From Pseudomonadota bacterium (GTDB lineage Bacteria; Pseudomonadota; Gammaproteobacteria; Steroidobacterales; Steroidobacteraceae), in NCBI GenBank assembly GCA_021792815.1, contig JAJYTX010000230.1:1-5517 (forward strand): a stretch of 5,517 nt of DNA. Reading direction: 5' to 3'. Of this stretch, positions 5,401-5,517 are shown one piece after another. The position numbers and the translations under genes were made by a program. Every line of letters starts with the position of its first letter. Within the stretch, counting starts at the first letter, position 1. Below the pieces are notes generated by a model. The model had not been told where the DNA came from. It worked only from the letters and a program-made list of their open reading frames with translations, and ran no database searches.

Positions 5401-5488
5401 AGTTGTTCCCCGGCGCGCGAGAAAATCCGTTGTCGTTCAGGCAGTTGAGGGAACACGAGCTGTGAGCTGAGTGGCTACACTGTGATCT

Positions 5489-5505
5489 GCTGCAGTAGCT
5501 GCAGC
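5489..5505. repeat. short inverted repeat near the window end
   Basis: GCTGCAG and CTGCAGC flank TAG, giving a perfect 7-bp inverted repeat that also contains two direct CTGCAG copies. It follows the decayed brnT and has no T-run. Its role is unknown and it may be chance. Confidence 0.3.
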
Positions 5506-5517
5506 GCGCGATGTTGA

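Overview
The window is high-GC DNA with dense, tightly packed genes and several GTG starts. The protein families suggest a proteobacterium, possibly a gammaproteobacterium, but the sequence alone does not fix the species. The first 3.6 kb look like ordinary chromosomal genes. The last 1.9 kb, from about 3634, are visibly richer in A/T, hold a Fic protein and a broken toxin gene, and look like an accessory segment.

Layout. Bases 1-1350 (minus strand) hold mtnA (S-methyl-5-thioribose-1-phosphate isomerase) followed, with a GTGA stop/start overlap, by the first 89 codons of a class II aldolase that runs off the left edge. The aldolase resembles L-fuculose-phosphate aldolase more than MtnB. The pair therefore fits the aldolase-type salvage of S-adenosylmethionine by-products (DHAP shunt) at least as well as the classical methionine salvage pathway. 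A 132-base divergent region separates mtnA from a plus-strand DrrAB-type ABC exporter: an ATPase (1483-2277) and a six-helix permease (2289-3035) whose ribosome-binding site overlaps the ATPase stop. A hairpin follows, then a stand-alone NUDIX hydrolase (3127-3633).

Bases 3634-3950 have no recognisable gene but end in a strong promoter/operator-like region: a perfect 8+8 inverted repeat next to a -10-like box. Next comes a three-domain Fic AMP-transferase (3951-5003) with its own inhibitory motif and a C-terminal winged-helix region. After 237 bases without a recognised gene lies the 5' part of a BrnT-family toxin (from 5241), with good promoter elements but two reading-frame disruptions, so it is called a pseudogene. 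No BrnA antitoxin is visible before the window ends.

mtnA, the Fic gene and brnT all have a -10-like hexamer 6-7 bases before the start codon and no Shine-Dalgarno sequence, which suggests leaderless transcripts. No CRISPR array, rRNA, tRNA, insertion sequence or integrase was seen. No clearly new system is established. The best leads are the mtnA/FucA-like aldolase coupling and the Fic gene with its palindromic operator.
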